A program made the translations under genes and the position numbers. Source: RHLJ01 sp040222455 (GTDB lineage: Bacteria; Bacteroidota; Rhodothermia; Balneolales; Balneolaceae). Taken from it: a DNA stretch of 64,000 nucleotides. The notes beneath the pieces are model-generated. The model made no database searches. It saw nothing but the letters and a program-made list of their open reading frames with translations, and was not told where the DNA came from. Below, piece after piece: positions 1 to 9,503 of this stretch. The stretch lies in assembly GCA_040222455.1 (NCBI GenBank), contig JAVKDD010000008.1, forward strand, positions 124,001-188,000, given 5' to 3'. Position 1 is the stretch's first letter; each line of letters starts with the position of its first letter.

Positions 1-1
1 C

Positions 2-118
2 TCCACTTCAAATGAAAAATTCAAGATTGAATTTAAAACCCTCTCTCCACAAATAAGAATTAATTCGGACACATCGAAAGAAGATTATTTTGCAACACTT
101 ATAATCCATAAAAAGTAA
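2..118 (+). CDS. C-terminal end of a truncated upstream CDS, unknown product
   Basis: Frame 2 is open from the window edge to a TAA at 116-118 and reads about 38 residues, ending FATLIIHKK. The piece alternates hydrophobic and polar residues like a beta strand and has ordinary codon use. The start and most of the gene lie outside the window, so nothing can be said about its function. It is on the same strand as the dehydrogenase that follows 73 bases later. Confidence 0.5.
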   Translation, partial: STSNEKFKIEFKTLSPQIRINSDTSKEDYFATLIIHKK

Positions 119-155
119 ATGCAAATAACGATTCAAAGAACTGTCCTATTTTCCG

Positions 156-163
156 TAATTTTG
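156..163 (+). promoter_or_regulatory. possible Bacteroidota-type -7 box
   Basis: TAATTTTG matches the TAnnTTTG -7 consensus of the Bacteroidota primary sigma factor and lies 28 bases before the ATG at 192. No clear TTTG -33 element is visible at the usual distance, so this is a half match only. Confidence 0.3.
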
Positions 164-191
164 TATTTCTAAATATTAAATAGATGCATAC

Positions 192-1592
192 ATGTACAAA
201 ACAATAGGTTTAGCCAAAGAAATTGAATCTCCTGAAAATCCCGGTGCACTTGAAAATCGTGTAGCTTTAATTCCAAAAGATGTAAAGAAATTGGTAGATT
301 TTGGTTGCCATGTTTTTGTAGAATTTGGCGCCGGTAGTGGCGTTGGTTTTTCCGATGAAGAGTATGTTAAAGCTGGCGCTAAACTTCAGGTGAATACCGA
401 GCTTTATCAAAACAAAGATCTGATCATAAAGTTTAAAGGACCAGCAATGGAAAGTATTCCTTTAATGAGACCAGGTTGCACGCTTTTTTGTATGGCTCAT
501 TTTAGTTCTTTTCCCGAGCGTGCTAAACTATTGGAAGCGTCTAAAATCAACGTGATTGCAATGGAATATGTAGTGCAATCTCCAGAAAAACTACCCAAAG
601 AATTACTTCTCGGTTTTCTTGCCGCCGACAATTGTATCGAATTTGATTTACGTCGCGCAGGAGTTGATATGGATGAGTTTAATGTAATTGGTTATTCTGA
701 TCGAATGAGTGGCGTTATACGAAGATTAATGGATCACACTCCCGCAAAACTCGCTCTTTACCCACCTGATGTTACCATTAAAGAGCTTGGGAAACTTAAT
801 CGAAACTCCATTATCGTATTCGACTCAAAGATTTACCATAATCACGAACTACTAATTGAGCAACTTACCAAGTATAATGCCCGACATTATGATGTTCATT
901 CTTTTGCTGATGAACACGGATATGAAGCCTTGAAGTACTATCGAAATGTAAATCCTGCTCCTAAATATGGAAAACGTAAAATTGAGGCATTACACGAAAC
1001 GGGAAGAGCCGGTGCACGATATGGATTGAAACTTCTCAAAGAAGTCAGTTTAAAAAAGAAATCTGCTTCACATGCAACTGCTACTGTTTTGGGATATGGG
1101 AATGTTGGTATGGGTGCAATCCATGAATGCTATGAAGCTGGTGTTAGGACGATTCACATTCTGGGAAAAGCTCAAACAAAAAAAGGAGTGATCGAAACCT
1201 ATTTAGAAAAATCAGATCTCATTATAAATGGAGCAGAACAACCAGCTCACTTACGAGGAATTAATTACTTGGTGACTCGAGACCACACTAAAAACTTAAT
1301 TGAAAAAGGAAGTGTTGTAATTGATTTAGTTGGAGGAAGTGCTACAAACCGAAGCGCCGTTGAAAATGTGGTGGAATGCACGTATCTCACAGATCCTTAT
1401 TTTGAAGAAGATGGAATTCTTTTCTCTGCACTTTGGGGCTGGCCTATGATGGGATTTATGCGTGAAACGGCGATAAAATACAGTGGACAAATTGCTGAAA
1501 TATTGTTGGGTGAAGATGAACTTATAAAGGGGCTTAAGAATTTAGCGCCCGGTATAGAACAAGCACTTGTTTGTGGGAAATTTAAAGCATGA
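192..1592 (+). CDS. alanine dehydrogenase/PNT-family NAD(P)-dependent dehydrogenase
   Basis: A 466-residue protein of the AlaDH/pyridine-nucleotide-transhydrogenase/saccharopine-dehydrogenase superfamily. The N-terminus (GLAKEIESPENPGALENRVA) is the typical AlaDH_PNT_N opening, in which the conserved E..R residues bind the oxo-acid substrate. A Rossmann glycine motif GYGNVGMG lies near residues 300-307, followed by a C-terminal substrate-closing region. It is clearly longer than bacterial alanine dehydrogenase (about 370) because of a roughly 100-residue middle segment, so the substrate could be another amino acid, for example a lysine or ornithine derivative. The start ATG at 192 fits the family N-terminus. 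Its stop overlaps the next start (ATGA), so it is probably co-transcribed with the nuclease. Confidence 0.72.
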   Translation: MYKTIGLAKEIESPENPGALENRVALIPKDVKKLVDFGCHVFVEFGAGSGVGFSDEEYVKAGAKLQVNTELYQNKDLIIKFKGPAMESIPLMRPGCTLFCMAHFSSFPERAKLLEASKINVIAMEYVVQSPEKLPKELLLGFLAADNCIEFDLRRAGVDMDEFNVIGYSDRMSGVIRRLMDHTPAKLALYPPDVTIKELGKLNRNSIIVFDSKIYHNHELLIEQLTKYNARHYDVHSFADEHGYEALKYYRNVNPAPKYGKRKIEALHETGRAGARYGLKLLKEVSLKKKSASHATATVLGYGNVGMGAIHECYEAGVRTIHILGKAQTKKGVIETYLEKSDLIINGAEQPAHLRGINYLVTRDHTKNLIEKGSVVIDLVGGSATNRSAVENVVECTYLTDPYFEEDGILFSALWGWPMMGFMRETAIKYSGQIAEILLGEDELIKGLKNLAPGIEQALVCGKFKA

Positions 1593-3340
1593 AACAGGTT
1601 TATAACACTTTATTAATACTTCTACTATTGTCTCCATTTTATGTAATTCAGATAAGTCTGGCTCAGACCATACAAATAGATGAGGATTTTTCAGATTGGG
1701 ACGACATCCCCACATTCTACCAGGATGCAACCGGAGATAATCTCGGAACTTCGGTGGATTTCAAAACTCTAAAAATTACGAATGACGATAGGTATCTTTA
1801 TCTTTATTTAGAGGTAGGTGCTGAAATAAATATTCAACAAGATAATTCTATCTCTCTTTTAATTGATCTGGATAGGAATTCTGAAACCGGTGAGTCTTAT
1901 TTAGGCATTGGATATGAGCTGATTTTCAATTTTGGGCAACGAAATGGTCAGTATTATAATCCTAATGAAAACTCTTTTAATTCATATGACATTGGTTTGT
2001 TTGTAGCCCCAACAGTTACCTCAACGGTTTTTGAACTTAAAATTAACCGAAATGCCGAGTTGGAAGATGATCAATTATTTAATGAACAATCCTTTGATTT
2101 TTTAATTAGATCGGCAAGTTCTAATGGCGACTTACTCCCTGATAATGGATCAAGCACACTCAGCTATACTTTTAATAATGAACTCATTTTTGGAGCCGAA
2201 CCCTACTCCCTTAAAAAAAATGACCCTTCAGATCTTCGTGTTTTAACGTACAATGTAGAACGAGACAATCTTTTTAATGCCTCTGCTAAAGACAATTTTC
2301 GCCGAATCTTCCAAGCGATAGAGCCAGATATTATTGGTCTTGAGGAGGTCTATAATAATAGTGGGCAACAAGCTGCAGCTTTGATTGAAGAATTTCTTCC
2401 CTCAAAACAAAATCAACAATGGTATTCCGGTGATACAGGAACTGACAATTTAATTGTAAGCCGCTTTCCTGTTCTTAAACAAACCAGTATTGCAGGAAAC
2501 TCAGCGTATCTACTTGATTTAGGAGACCGTGAGTTATTGACAGTTGTTGCTCATCCACCATGTTGTACTAACAATGAGAGTAGACAACTGGAAATTGATG
2601 AGTTTATGGCATTTATTAGAGATTCGAAATCTGGTTCAGAATTTGATATCAAAGAAAATACTCCCATTATCATAATGGGAGATATGAATTTAGTCGGGTT
2701 TTCTCAGCAATATACTACCATGGTTACTGGTGATATCGTTAATGAAGACAGCTTTGGTGCTGATTTTAATCCAGATTGGGATGAAACACCACTAGAAGAT
2801 TTAAAGCCTACAAACCCGGGACTTCCAACTACATTTACTTGGTATTCTGCAAGCTCCTCTTTTGGAGCTGGTCGCTTAGATTATATCGTGTATTCGGGCT
2901 CTGTATTGGAGGCAAAAAATAGCTTTTCGCTTTTCACACCGGAAATGAATTCAGATTCTTTAGCTGCTTACGGGTTAGAGAGAAACGATGTAATACTTGC
3001 CTCCGACCACTTACCAGTAGTCGGTGATTTTGTACTTAAAACACTTACTTCATCTGAGATTGATTCTGAAAACCCGCAAGACTTCGAGCTTTATCAAAAT
3101 TATCCTAACCCATTTAATCCTTCTACGGTTATTAGTTTTCAACTAGAGAAACATTCTAACGTTAAAGTTGTTGTTTTTGATGCGTTAGGCAGAACCATTG
3201 AAACTCTATTCGACGGAAATAAAAGTATTGGAAAGCACTCCATCACTTTTGATGCTAAATCCCTTCCTAGCGGGTTATATTATTATTCATTATCTGCAGA
3301 TGGTTTTCAATCAATTCAAAAAATGATTCTTCTTAAGTGA
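1589..3340 (+). CDS. secreted endonuclease/exonuclease/phosphatase-family protein with T9SS sorting domain
   Basis: 583 residues. A signal peptide covers about 1-26 (cleavage after LAQ). Residues 30-205 look like a CBM9/DOMON-type beta domain (IDEDFSDWDDIP...). Residues 215-510 carry the EEP nuclease motifs: LTYNVERDN (the N of the EEP fold), IIGLEEVYN (metal-binding Glu), IIMGDMNLVG (GDxN), RLDYIVYSG and the terminal ASDHLPV (SDH catalytic His). The C-terminus from about 505 is a type IX secretion type A sorting domain with the YQNYPNPFNPST motif. It should therefore be exported across the outer membrane and act on extracellular DNA or phosphoesters; the substrate is not visible. It overlaps the preceding gene by ATGA and abuts the porin gene. 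Confidence 0.88.
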   Translation: MKQVYNTLLILLLLSPFYVIQISLAQTIQIDEDFSDWDDIPTFYQDATGDNLGTSVDFKTLKITNDDRYLYLYLEVGAEINIQQDNSISLLIDLDRNSETGESYLGIGYELIFNFGQRNGQYYNPNENSFNSYDIGLFVAPTVTSTVFELKINRNAELEDDQLFNEQSFDFLIRSASSNGDLLPDNGSSTLSYTFNNELIFGAEPYSLKKNDPSDLRVLTYNVERDNLFNASAKDNFRRIFQAIEPDIIGLEEVYNNSGQQAAALIEEFLPSKQNQQWYSGDTGTDNLIVSRFPVLKQTSIAGNSAYLLDLGDRELLTVVAHPPCCTNNESRQLEIDEFMAFIRDSKSGSEFDIKENTPIIIMGDMNLVGFSQQYTTMVTGDIVNEDSFGADFNPDWDETPLEDLKPTNPGLPTTFTWYSASSSFGAGRLDYIVYSGSVLEAKNSFSLFTPEMNSDSLAAYGLERNDVILASDHLPVVGDFVLKTLTSSEIDSENPQDFELYQNYPNPFNPSTVISFQLEKHSNVKVVVFDALGRTIETLFDGNKSIGKHSITFDAKSLPSGLYYYSLSADGFQSIQKMILLK

Positions 3341-3348
3341 TTCTTACT

Positions 3349-4518
3349 ATGACTAGAGCTTTTTTATTTTGTCTATTCATCTTTAGCACGTTTCATTTTG
3401 CTAAGGCTCAAGAAAATGACGCCTTCTTCAAAAATATTGAAACTGGGTTTACATACACCGCCGATATTTTTGCTAATATTCATGGTGGATTAGAAACTGG
3501 CGCACGATATATGGATAATATTGATGTAGAAGTCGGCTTCGAATCAAATGGTTTTTCATTTTACTTATATGGCTTAGGTAATCAAGGAAAAAGTATCTCT
3601 GAAATGGTTGGGGATGTTCAAGTTGCTTCAAATATTGACACAGAAAATTCTTGGCGATTATATGAAGCTTGGACTCACAAAATTATGCCTTTGATAAACA
3701 GTTCAATATTAGTTGGACTGTATGATCTCAATACCGAATTTGATGTAGTTAATACCGGAGGATTGTTTTTGAACAGCTCTCATGGAATAGGCCCTGATTT
3801 CTCTTCGAGTGGAATTACAGGTCCATCAATTTTTCCGCTAACTTCGCTTTCGGCTAGGCTCAAAATTAACCCTATTAGCGGTGTTTCACTAAAATTTGCT
3901 GTTTTGGATGGCGTCCCTTCCGACCCAACTCACACAAAAGGAACCTCCGTTTATCTTCGTGAAAATGAGGGCGCATTGTTGATCTCAGAGATTTCATTTA
4001 CAAAATTTAGTGATCAAGCAGCTTCATTATTAGAGCGTGGAGTTAATGAAACAACTCCGTACCGACTAGTTTTTGGAGGATGGAAGTATACCAAAGAGCG
4101 TATTGGTTGGCTGGGTGAAATGGAATCAGATCATGGCGTATATATTATTGGTGAACTTAGTTTTGAAAATGGGTTTTCTGTATATGGTCGAACTGGAGCC
4201 ACAAATCGCGATATAAATCGATATAATTACTATTTAGGTAGTGGGATTAATTATTCCGGTTTGATTAAAAATCGACCCGATGATATCTTTGGTTTAGCAT
4301 TCTCTCTTCCTATTAATAGTGATGATTTTGTTTTTGTTGAAGAACGAAATGGAAATGATTTTTCCCAAAACGAAACTAATATTGAACTTACCTACCTATG
4401 GATAGTTTCGGATCATGTGAACTTTCAGTTTGACACACAATACATTCAAAATCCAAATCAAGCCCCTGGAATTGAGGATGCCTTTATTCTTGGGGTTAGA
4501 AGTGTGTTTGGGTTTTAA
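3349..4518 (+). CDS. OprB-like carbohydrate porin
   Basis: About 389 residues with a signal peptide ending FAKAQ. The repeated amphipathic strands and the segment SWRLYEAWTHK...SSILVGLYDLNTEFD...LFLNSSHGIGPDFSSSG are typical of carbohydrate-selective porins of the OprB family (outer membrane, passive uptake). I take the ATG at 3349 as the start, since it gives a clean signal peptide; an upstream GTG at 3337 overlaps the nuclease stop and would add only four residues. The gene follows the nuclease directly and ends in a strong terminator, so the three genes from 192 look like one unit. Confidence 0.78.
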   Translation: MTRAFLFCLFIFSTFHFAKAQENDAFFKNIETGFTYTADIFANIHGGLETGARYMDNIDVEVGFESNGFSFYLYGLGNQGKSISEMVGDVQVASNIDTENSWRLYEAWTHKIMPLINSSILVGLYDLNTEFDVVNTGGLFLNSSHGIGPDFSSSGITGPSIFPLTSLSARLKINPISGVSLKFAVLDGVPSDPTHTKGTSVYLRENEGALLISEISFTKFSDQAASLLERGVNETTPYRLVFGGWKYTKERIGWLGEMESDHGVYIIGELSFENGFSVYGRTGATNRDINRYNYYLGSGINYSGLIKNRPDDIFGLAFSLPINSDDFVFVEERNGNDFSQNETNIELTYLWIVSDHVNFQFDTQYIQNPNQAPGIEDAFILGVRSVFGF

Positions 4519-4522
4519 TTTT

Positions 4523-4560
4523 CTGTTATACTGAACTTAGCTCAGCATAATAGTTTTTTT
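4523..4560 (+). terminator. rho-independent terminator after the porin gene
   Basis: A 12-pair hairpin (left arm 4523-4534, right arm 4542-4553, one A-C mismatch and one G-U pair, 7-base loop) is followed by seven T residues. It ends the 192-4518 unit. Confidence 0.8.
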
Positions 4561-4678
4561 AAAAAACGTCGAGTTTACCCTTTAATTCCTCAAATTTTTC
4601 TGTAATAATTCGTGCAGTTTTATAACTAATACAGTATTGTTGTACCCAGATTACATTTCAGATAAAAACCAACTACTT

Positions 4679-5575
4679 ATGAAGCTCACTTTATCCAATA
4701 TCTCAAAGACCTATAAAAACGGCGTTAAAGCACTTGATGATGTTTCCATAGAAATAGAATCGGGCATGTTTGGACTTCTTGGTCCTAATGGGGCTGGTAA
4801 ATCAACTTTGATGCGTACTATTGCAACGCTCCAGGCACCAGATAGTGGTTCAGCTTTTTTAGATGAGCTTAATATTTTAGAAGATCAAATTTCGCTTCGT
4901 AAAGTGTTAGGATACTTGCCACAATCTTTTGGAGTATATCCAAATATGAGTGCTGAAGATTTACTGGATTACTTCGCTAAACTAAAAGGAATTGCTGACA
5001 AAAATGAACGAACAAGCATTGTACGCGCTGCATTAGAAGTAACCAATTTGTACGAAGTTCGAAGAAAAAGTGTGGCTGGTTACTCAGGTGGTATGAAACA
5101 GCGCTTTGGGATTGCACAGCTTCTATTAAATAGCCCAAAACTTATAATTGTGGATGAACCAACGGCCGGGTTAGATCCCGCTGAACGCCAACGGTTCTTA
5201 AATGTATTAAGAGAAATCGGTACTAATAACATTGTAATTTTCTCTACCCATATTGTTGACGATGTAAAAGAACTTTGCACCGATATGGCTATTCTGAATG
5301 GTGGAAAAATTTTAATGCATGAAACGCCAAAAGAAGCAACTGAAAAGCTGAAAGGCCAGATTTGGACTAAAAATATTGCGCGCGAAGAACTCGAAGAAAC
5401 CGAAGCTACCTTCAATGTAATTTCATCTAATTTTAATTCGGATAATAGCCTCAACATTCGGGTTCACAGCCTCACAAAACCTGATGATAGCTTTTCCAAA
5501 AAAACGCCCGAATTAGAAGATGTTTACTTTGTGACCCTGCACGAAGGCGAGAACGTTACAGTAACTGAGGCTTAA
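4679..5575 (+). CDS. ABC transporter ATP-binding protein
   Basis: 298 residues. Walker A GPNGAGKST at 35-43, a Q-loop (YLPQSFGVYP), the signature YSGGMKQRFG and Walker B LIIVDEPTAGLDP, then the switch His in STHIVDDV. This is the NatA/CcmA-like class that drives ABC-2 type exporters. The ATG at 4679 gives the family N-terminus MKLTLSNISKTY; an in-frame TTG at 4637 would add 14 unlikely residues. It ends two bases before the permease/peptidase gene, which must be its membrane partner. Confidence 0.92.
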   Translation: MKLTLSNISKTYKNGVKALDDVSIEIESGMFGLLGPNGAGKSTLMRTIATLQAPDSGSAFLDELNILEDQISLRKVLGYLPQSFGVYPNMSAEDLLDYFAKLKGIADKNERTSIVRAALEVTNLYEVRRKSVAGYSGGMKQRFGIAQLLLNSPKLIIVDEPTAGLDPAERQRFLNVLREIGTNNIVIFSTHIVDDVKELCTDMAILNGGKILMHETPKEATEKLKGQIWTKNIAREELEETEATFNVISSNFNSDNSLNIRVHSLTKPDDSFSKKTPELEDVYFVTLHEGENVTVTEA

Positions 5576-5577
5576 TC

Positions 5578-8500
5578 ATGTTTCTGAATATTTTTATTTA
5601 TGAAGTAAAAGCATGGTTCAAAAGACCTCTTTTCTATATCTACGGGGCAATTATTTTCTTACTTGCTGCTTTTAGTATGGCAGCAGCGGCAGGTATTTTT
5701 GAAGGCATTACCGTTGCAATCAATTCAGTTACTATTGTTAACTCAGCTACTTCGATAAATGCTCTGCTCAATGAAATGACCTTGTTCATATATTTCTTAC
5801 TCCCTTCTATTGTTGGCGGTACGATTTATAAAGATTTCAAATACGAGATGCATTCCATCACCTTTTCCTATCCATTCCGGAAGTGGGAATATTTACTGGC
5901 TAAGTTTTCTAGTGGTCTGGTTATCTCGCTTTGTATTGTAGTTTTTGCCGCAATTGGTATAATGCTGGGTAGTGTTCTTCCGGGTACCAATCAAGACTTA
6001 CTTGGTCCTTTCATATTCATGAATTACGTACAGTCTTTCCTTATTTATATTATTCCGAACTTGTTCTTTTATGGTGCAATTGTATTTGCTGTAGTGACCT
6101 TTACAAGAAGTGTGAGTGTTGGCTTTATATTTGTGCTTGCGCTAGTACTTTTGCAGGGAGTAGCAGGTTCTTTAACAGCAGATTTAGACAATAAGATTCT
6201 TTCAGCTATGATTGATCCGTTTGGCTCTGCAGCGAATCAATATTACACGGAATACTGGTCGGTGTATGAACAGAATGAAAATCCACTTCCTTTTGGAGAA
6301 ATTATTCTCTACAACCGACTCCTTTGGTCTGGAATAGGCCTGTTAGTTTTTGGCTTTGTTTATCGAACTTTCAGTTTTAGCCAACAAGCTTTTTCGTTCA
6401 ACTTCTTTCGCAAAGAAGGGGAGTCTATAACTAAAAAGAATTTTGGCAGTATTTTATCAGTAGAACTTCCCAAAGTACATTTCGATCATTCCTTTTTTCA
6501 GCATTTAAAGCTTTCGTGGAGCATTTCTAATACCGATTTGCTGTACATCATAAAAGGGTGGCCTTTCATTATTATTTCTATCATTGGGGTATTGATATCT
6601 TTGGTTACCATTACAGTTAGTGGAGAGATTTTCGGCACTAATACACTTCCTGTAACCTGGCAGATGCTAGCTCTTCCTGGTACATTCTTTGGGCTGTTTA
6701 CCAATCTACTTACTTTTTTATACGCTGGAATAATACTTCATCGTAGTCGTACATATAATGTAGATCAACTCCTTCATGTAACACCTATTCCTAACTGGGC
6801 AATTCTATTATCAAATTTACTCGCTGTGTTAAAAATGCAAGCGATTCTGTTAAGTACAATTTTGCTTGTTGGTGTTGGTGTTCAAATTTATAACGGATAC
6901 TATAATCTCGAAATAGGATTATATCTTTTTGATTTATATGGAATTCAATTTATTCATTTAATCATCTGGGCTCTTCTTGCCGTATTCGTTCACACTTGGT
7001 TTAAGAACTTCTACATTGGGTTTTTCTTATTACTACTCATTTCGATCGGAATTACATTCTTAGATGGAGTGGGTATTGAGCAAGACATCTACAAGTATAA
7101 TCAAGCGCCTGGAACTCCCTATTCCGATATGAATGGATATGGAAGCTCATTAGCTCTTTATTATATCTATAAAACGTACTGGTTGCTACTCGGTATCACC
7201 TTTTATATTCTTTCAATTGTATTCTTTAGAAGAGGATTGCCCGATAGTTTTAAACAACGTTGGGAAAATGCAAAACGAGAATTTACACCCGTTTTATCTT
7301 CTCTATTTATGTTTGCCTTAGGTTCGTTCTTTTTTATCGGAGGATATATTTACTATGTAAATAATATTGAAAATGAATACTTCTCTTCGAAAGAACAAGA
7401 GGCTCAACGTGCGCAATGGGAAATCAATTATGGGAAATTTGAACATGTTCCTCAACCTAGAATTGTAAGTTCTACTATCAATCTGGATATCTATCCTGAA
7501 ACTCGTGACTTCAAGGCAAAAGGGACCTACATTCTAAAAAACAAAACTCCTTTTGCTATTGATTCCATTCACATCGATCACAGTAATGATGAGTCTATTT
7601 TTAATTTTGAAGCAGACTATGAATTGGTAATGGAAGACGATTCCATGAACTACGACATCTACCAACTTACTCAGGCTTTACAACCAGGCGATTCAGTAGT
7701 TTTTAATTTTGAGATTTGGAATTCCCCAAATACGATTCTTCGAAATAACTCACCGATTCTTGAAAATGGAACCTTTATCAATAATGGACTTTTCCCAAGA
7801 ATTGGATATAACCCGCAAAGTGAACTGATTGGCGAAGAGTCTCGTGAGAAATTTGGGCTTCCTCCAAAAGATCGAATGCCTCCTCAAACGGATAGTGCTG
7901 CTCTTCAAAATAACTATATCTCTTACGATGCAGATTGGATTGATTTTGAGACAACCATCAGTACTTCTCCCGATCAAATTGCTATTGCTCCCGGTTACCT
8001 TCAGGAAGAATGGGAGGAAGATGGACGCCGATATTTCCATTATAAAATGGATAGCAAGATGCTCAATTTTTACTCTTTTATATCCGCTCGGTTTGAAGTT
8101 GCAAAAGATGATTGGAATGGACTTCCTATCGAAGTTTACTATCACAAAGATCATGATTATAACATTGACCGCATGATTAAAGGTGTGAAAAAAGGTCTGG
8201 ATTATTTCACAGAAGAATTCAGCCCATACCAACACAAACAAGTTCGGATTCTTGAGTTTCCAAGAACAAGTGGTGGTTTTGCTCAATCTTTTGCAAATAC
8301 GATCCCTTACTCTGAAGCAATCGGTTTTATTGCTCAGGTTGATGACGAAGATGATTCCGGTGTAGATTATCCGTTTAGTGTTTCTGCTCATGAAGTTGCC
8401 CACCAGTGGTTTGCACATCAAGTTATTGGGGCAAATGTACAAGGCGCAACAGTAATGTCTGAAAGTATGTCGGAATACAGCTCGCTAAAAGTTCTCGAAA

Positions 8501-9237
8501 AAGAATATGGCGAAAATCAAATGAGAACCTTTTTGAAAGATGCGTTGGATAGATATTTACTCGGTCGGGCTTCTGAAGGAATCAAAGAACGCCCGTTGAT
8601 GTACAACGAAAATCAACAATATATTCACTACAATAAAGGTTCGTTGGTGTTATATGCACTAAGTGATTACATAGGCGAAGAGAATATGAACAACGCTGTG
8701 AGCAAATATATTGACGCAGTTGCATTCCAAGAGCCACCTTATACCACTTCTACTGAATTTGTGAGCTACTTAGATGAAGCTACTCCAGATTCACTAAAAT
8801 ATCTGATTACCGATATGTTTGAAAACATCACACTCTATGATAATCAGGTTAAGGAATCAAGCTTTTCTGCTACTTCAGAGGGTACTTATGAAGTAACACT
8901 GGAAGTTCAAACTTCGAAATATGCTAATAGTCCACAAGGACGACGAATTTATAAAGATGCTAATGGCGACAGTTTGAGTATAGAAGTGGAAGGGCTTTCA
9001 AAACCGATACAGTCACTTCCTCTTCAAGATTGGATTGACGTAGGTGTTTTCGGAACCGATGATGATGGAAATGAAACCGTACTCTATCTCAAAAAGCATA
9101 AATTTGATTCCATTGAAAGTACGATTACAATAGTTGTTGATGAGGAGCCAAAATCGGCTGGAATCGATCCTTACAATAAGCTCATTGACACCGTTTCGGA
9201 TGATAATAGACGGCCGCTGAAGAAGGTGGAGGATTGA
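5578..9237 (+). CDS. ABC-2 type permease fused to an M1-family metallopeptidase domain
   Basis: 1219 residues in one frame. About residues 1-590 hold two sets of roughly six membrane helices like two ABC-2 permease halves; a further helix near 575-600 leads into an exported domain. Residues about 630-1219 are an M1 (gluzincin) peptidase: zinc motif HEVAHQWF at 938-945 and the third ligand Glu at 962 in SESMSEY. The Glu comes 20 positions after the second His, one more than the usual HExxH-x18-E, and the classical GxMEN substrate loop is replaced by SGGFAQS at about 898-904. Such permease-peptidase fusions are known in Bacteroidota and relatives. Role inferred: a complex with the ATPase just upstream that exports or processes a peptide; substrate unknown. 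Confidence 0.9.
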   Translation: MFLNIFIYEVKAWFKRPLFYIYGAIIFLLAAFSMAAAAGIFEGITVAINSVTIVNSATSINALLNEMTLFIYFLLPSIVGGTIYKDFKYEMHSITFSYPFRKWEYLLAKFSSGLVISLCIVVFAAIGIMLGSVLPGTNQDLLGPFIFMNYVQSFLIYIIPNLFFYGAIVFAVVTFTRSVSVGFIFVLALVLLQGVAGSLTADLDNKILSAMIDPFGSAANQYYTEYWSVYEQNENPLPFGEIILYNRLLWSGIGLLVFGFVYRTFSFSQQAFSFNFFRKEGESITKKNFGSILSVELPKVHFDHSFFQHLKLSWSISNTDLLYIIKGWPFIIISIIGVLISLVTITVSGEIFGTNTLPVTWQMLALPGTFFGLFTNLLTFLYAGIILHRSRTYNVDQLLHVTPIPNWAILLSNLLAVLKMQAILLSTILLVGVGVQIYNGYYNLEIGLYLFDLYGIQFIHLIIWALLAVFVHTWFKNFYIGFFLLLLISIGITFLDGVGIEQDIYKYNQAPGTPYSDMNGYGSSLALYYIYKTYWLLLGITFYILSIVFFRRGLPDSFKQRWENAKREFTPVLSSLFMFALGSFFFIGGYIYYVNNIENEYFSSKEQEAQRAQWEINYGKFEHVPQPRIVSSTINLDIYPETRDFKAKGTYILKNKTPFAIDSIHIDHSNDESIFNFEADYELVMEDDSMNYDIYQLTQALQPGDSVVFNFEIWNSPNTILRNNSPILENGTFINNGLFPRIGYNPQSELIGEESREKFGLPPKDRMPPQTDSAALQNNYISYDADWIDFETTISTSPDQIAIAPGYLQEEWEEDGRRYFHYKMDSKMLNFYSFISARFEVAKDDWNGLPIEVYYHKDHDYNIDRMIKGVKKGLDYFTEEFSPYQHKQVRILEFPRTSGGFAQSFANTIPYSEAIGFIAQVDDEDDSGVDYPFSVSAHEVAHQWFAHQVIGANVQGATVMSESMSEYSSLKVLEKEYGENQMRTFLKDALDRYLLGRASEGIKERPLMYNENQQYIHYNKGSLVLYALSDYIGEENMNNAVSKYIDAVAFQEPPYTTSTEFVSYLDEATPDSLKYLITDMFENITLYDNQVKESSFSATSEGTYEVTLEVQTSKYANSPQGRRIYKDANGDSLSIEVEGLSKPIQSLPLQDWIDVGVFGTDDDGNETVLYLKKHKFDSIESTITIVVDEEPKSAGIDPYNKLIDTVSDDNRRPLKKVED

Positions 9238-9342
9238 TGATACATATTGGAACAAACCCCTAAAGAAAGGTCTTTTTAATATCAAATAGTGAGCAAGGAA
9301 ATAAGAATGGTTCTTAATATTGAATTATCAATATCCCTTGTT

Positions 9343-9391
9343 CAAGATTCTAGTAATTTTGAGTACGGACTATTCTTGACGAAGAATCTTG
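9343..9391. repeat. 9-base perfect inverted repeat
   Basis: CAAGATTCT at 9343-9351 pairs with AGAATCTTG at 9383-9391 across 31 bases. It sits between two other hairpins in the 9.24-9.75 kb gap; it may be part of a folded RNA or an old repeat. Confidence 0.45.
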
Positions 9392-9460
9392 ACGGTTATT
9401 CGCTGACGTTTTTGCACTATTTTCTTGTGCCACTTTAGGTATTCGTTGCTTTTACATTTA

Positions 9461-9484
9461 ATACTTTTGAGCGATCAAAAGTAT
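9461..9484. repeat. perfect 10-base hairpin with GCGA loop
   Basis: ATACTTTTGA (9461-9470) and TCAAAAGTAT (9475-9484) are exact reverse complements around a GCGA tetraloop, followed by CCAAAAG. It resembles short palindromic intergenic elements I know from Bacteroidota genomes that end in AACCAAAA; that likeness is from memory and unverified. Confidence 0.5.
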
Positions 9485-9503
9485 CCAAAAGTCGTCGTAA
9501 GAA

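Noticed and set aside
4637..4678. N-terminal extension of the ABC ATPase from a TTG
   Set aside because: Adds 14 residues not found in the family; ATG at 4679 gives the canonical start.
7750..8442. 230-residue minus-strand ORF inside the M1 fusion gene
   Set aside because: Antisense shadow of a strongly conserved coding region (HEVAH motif on the plus strand); its residues look like a back-translation artefact.
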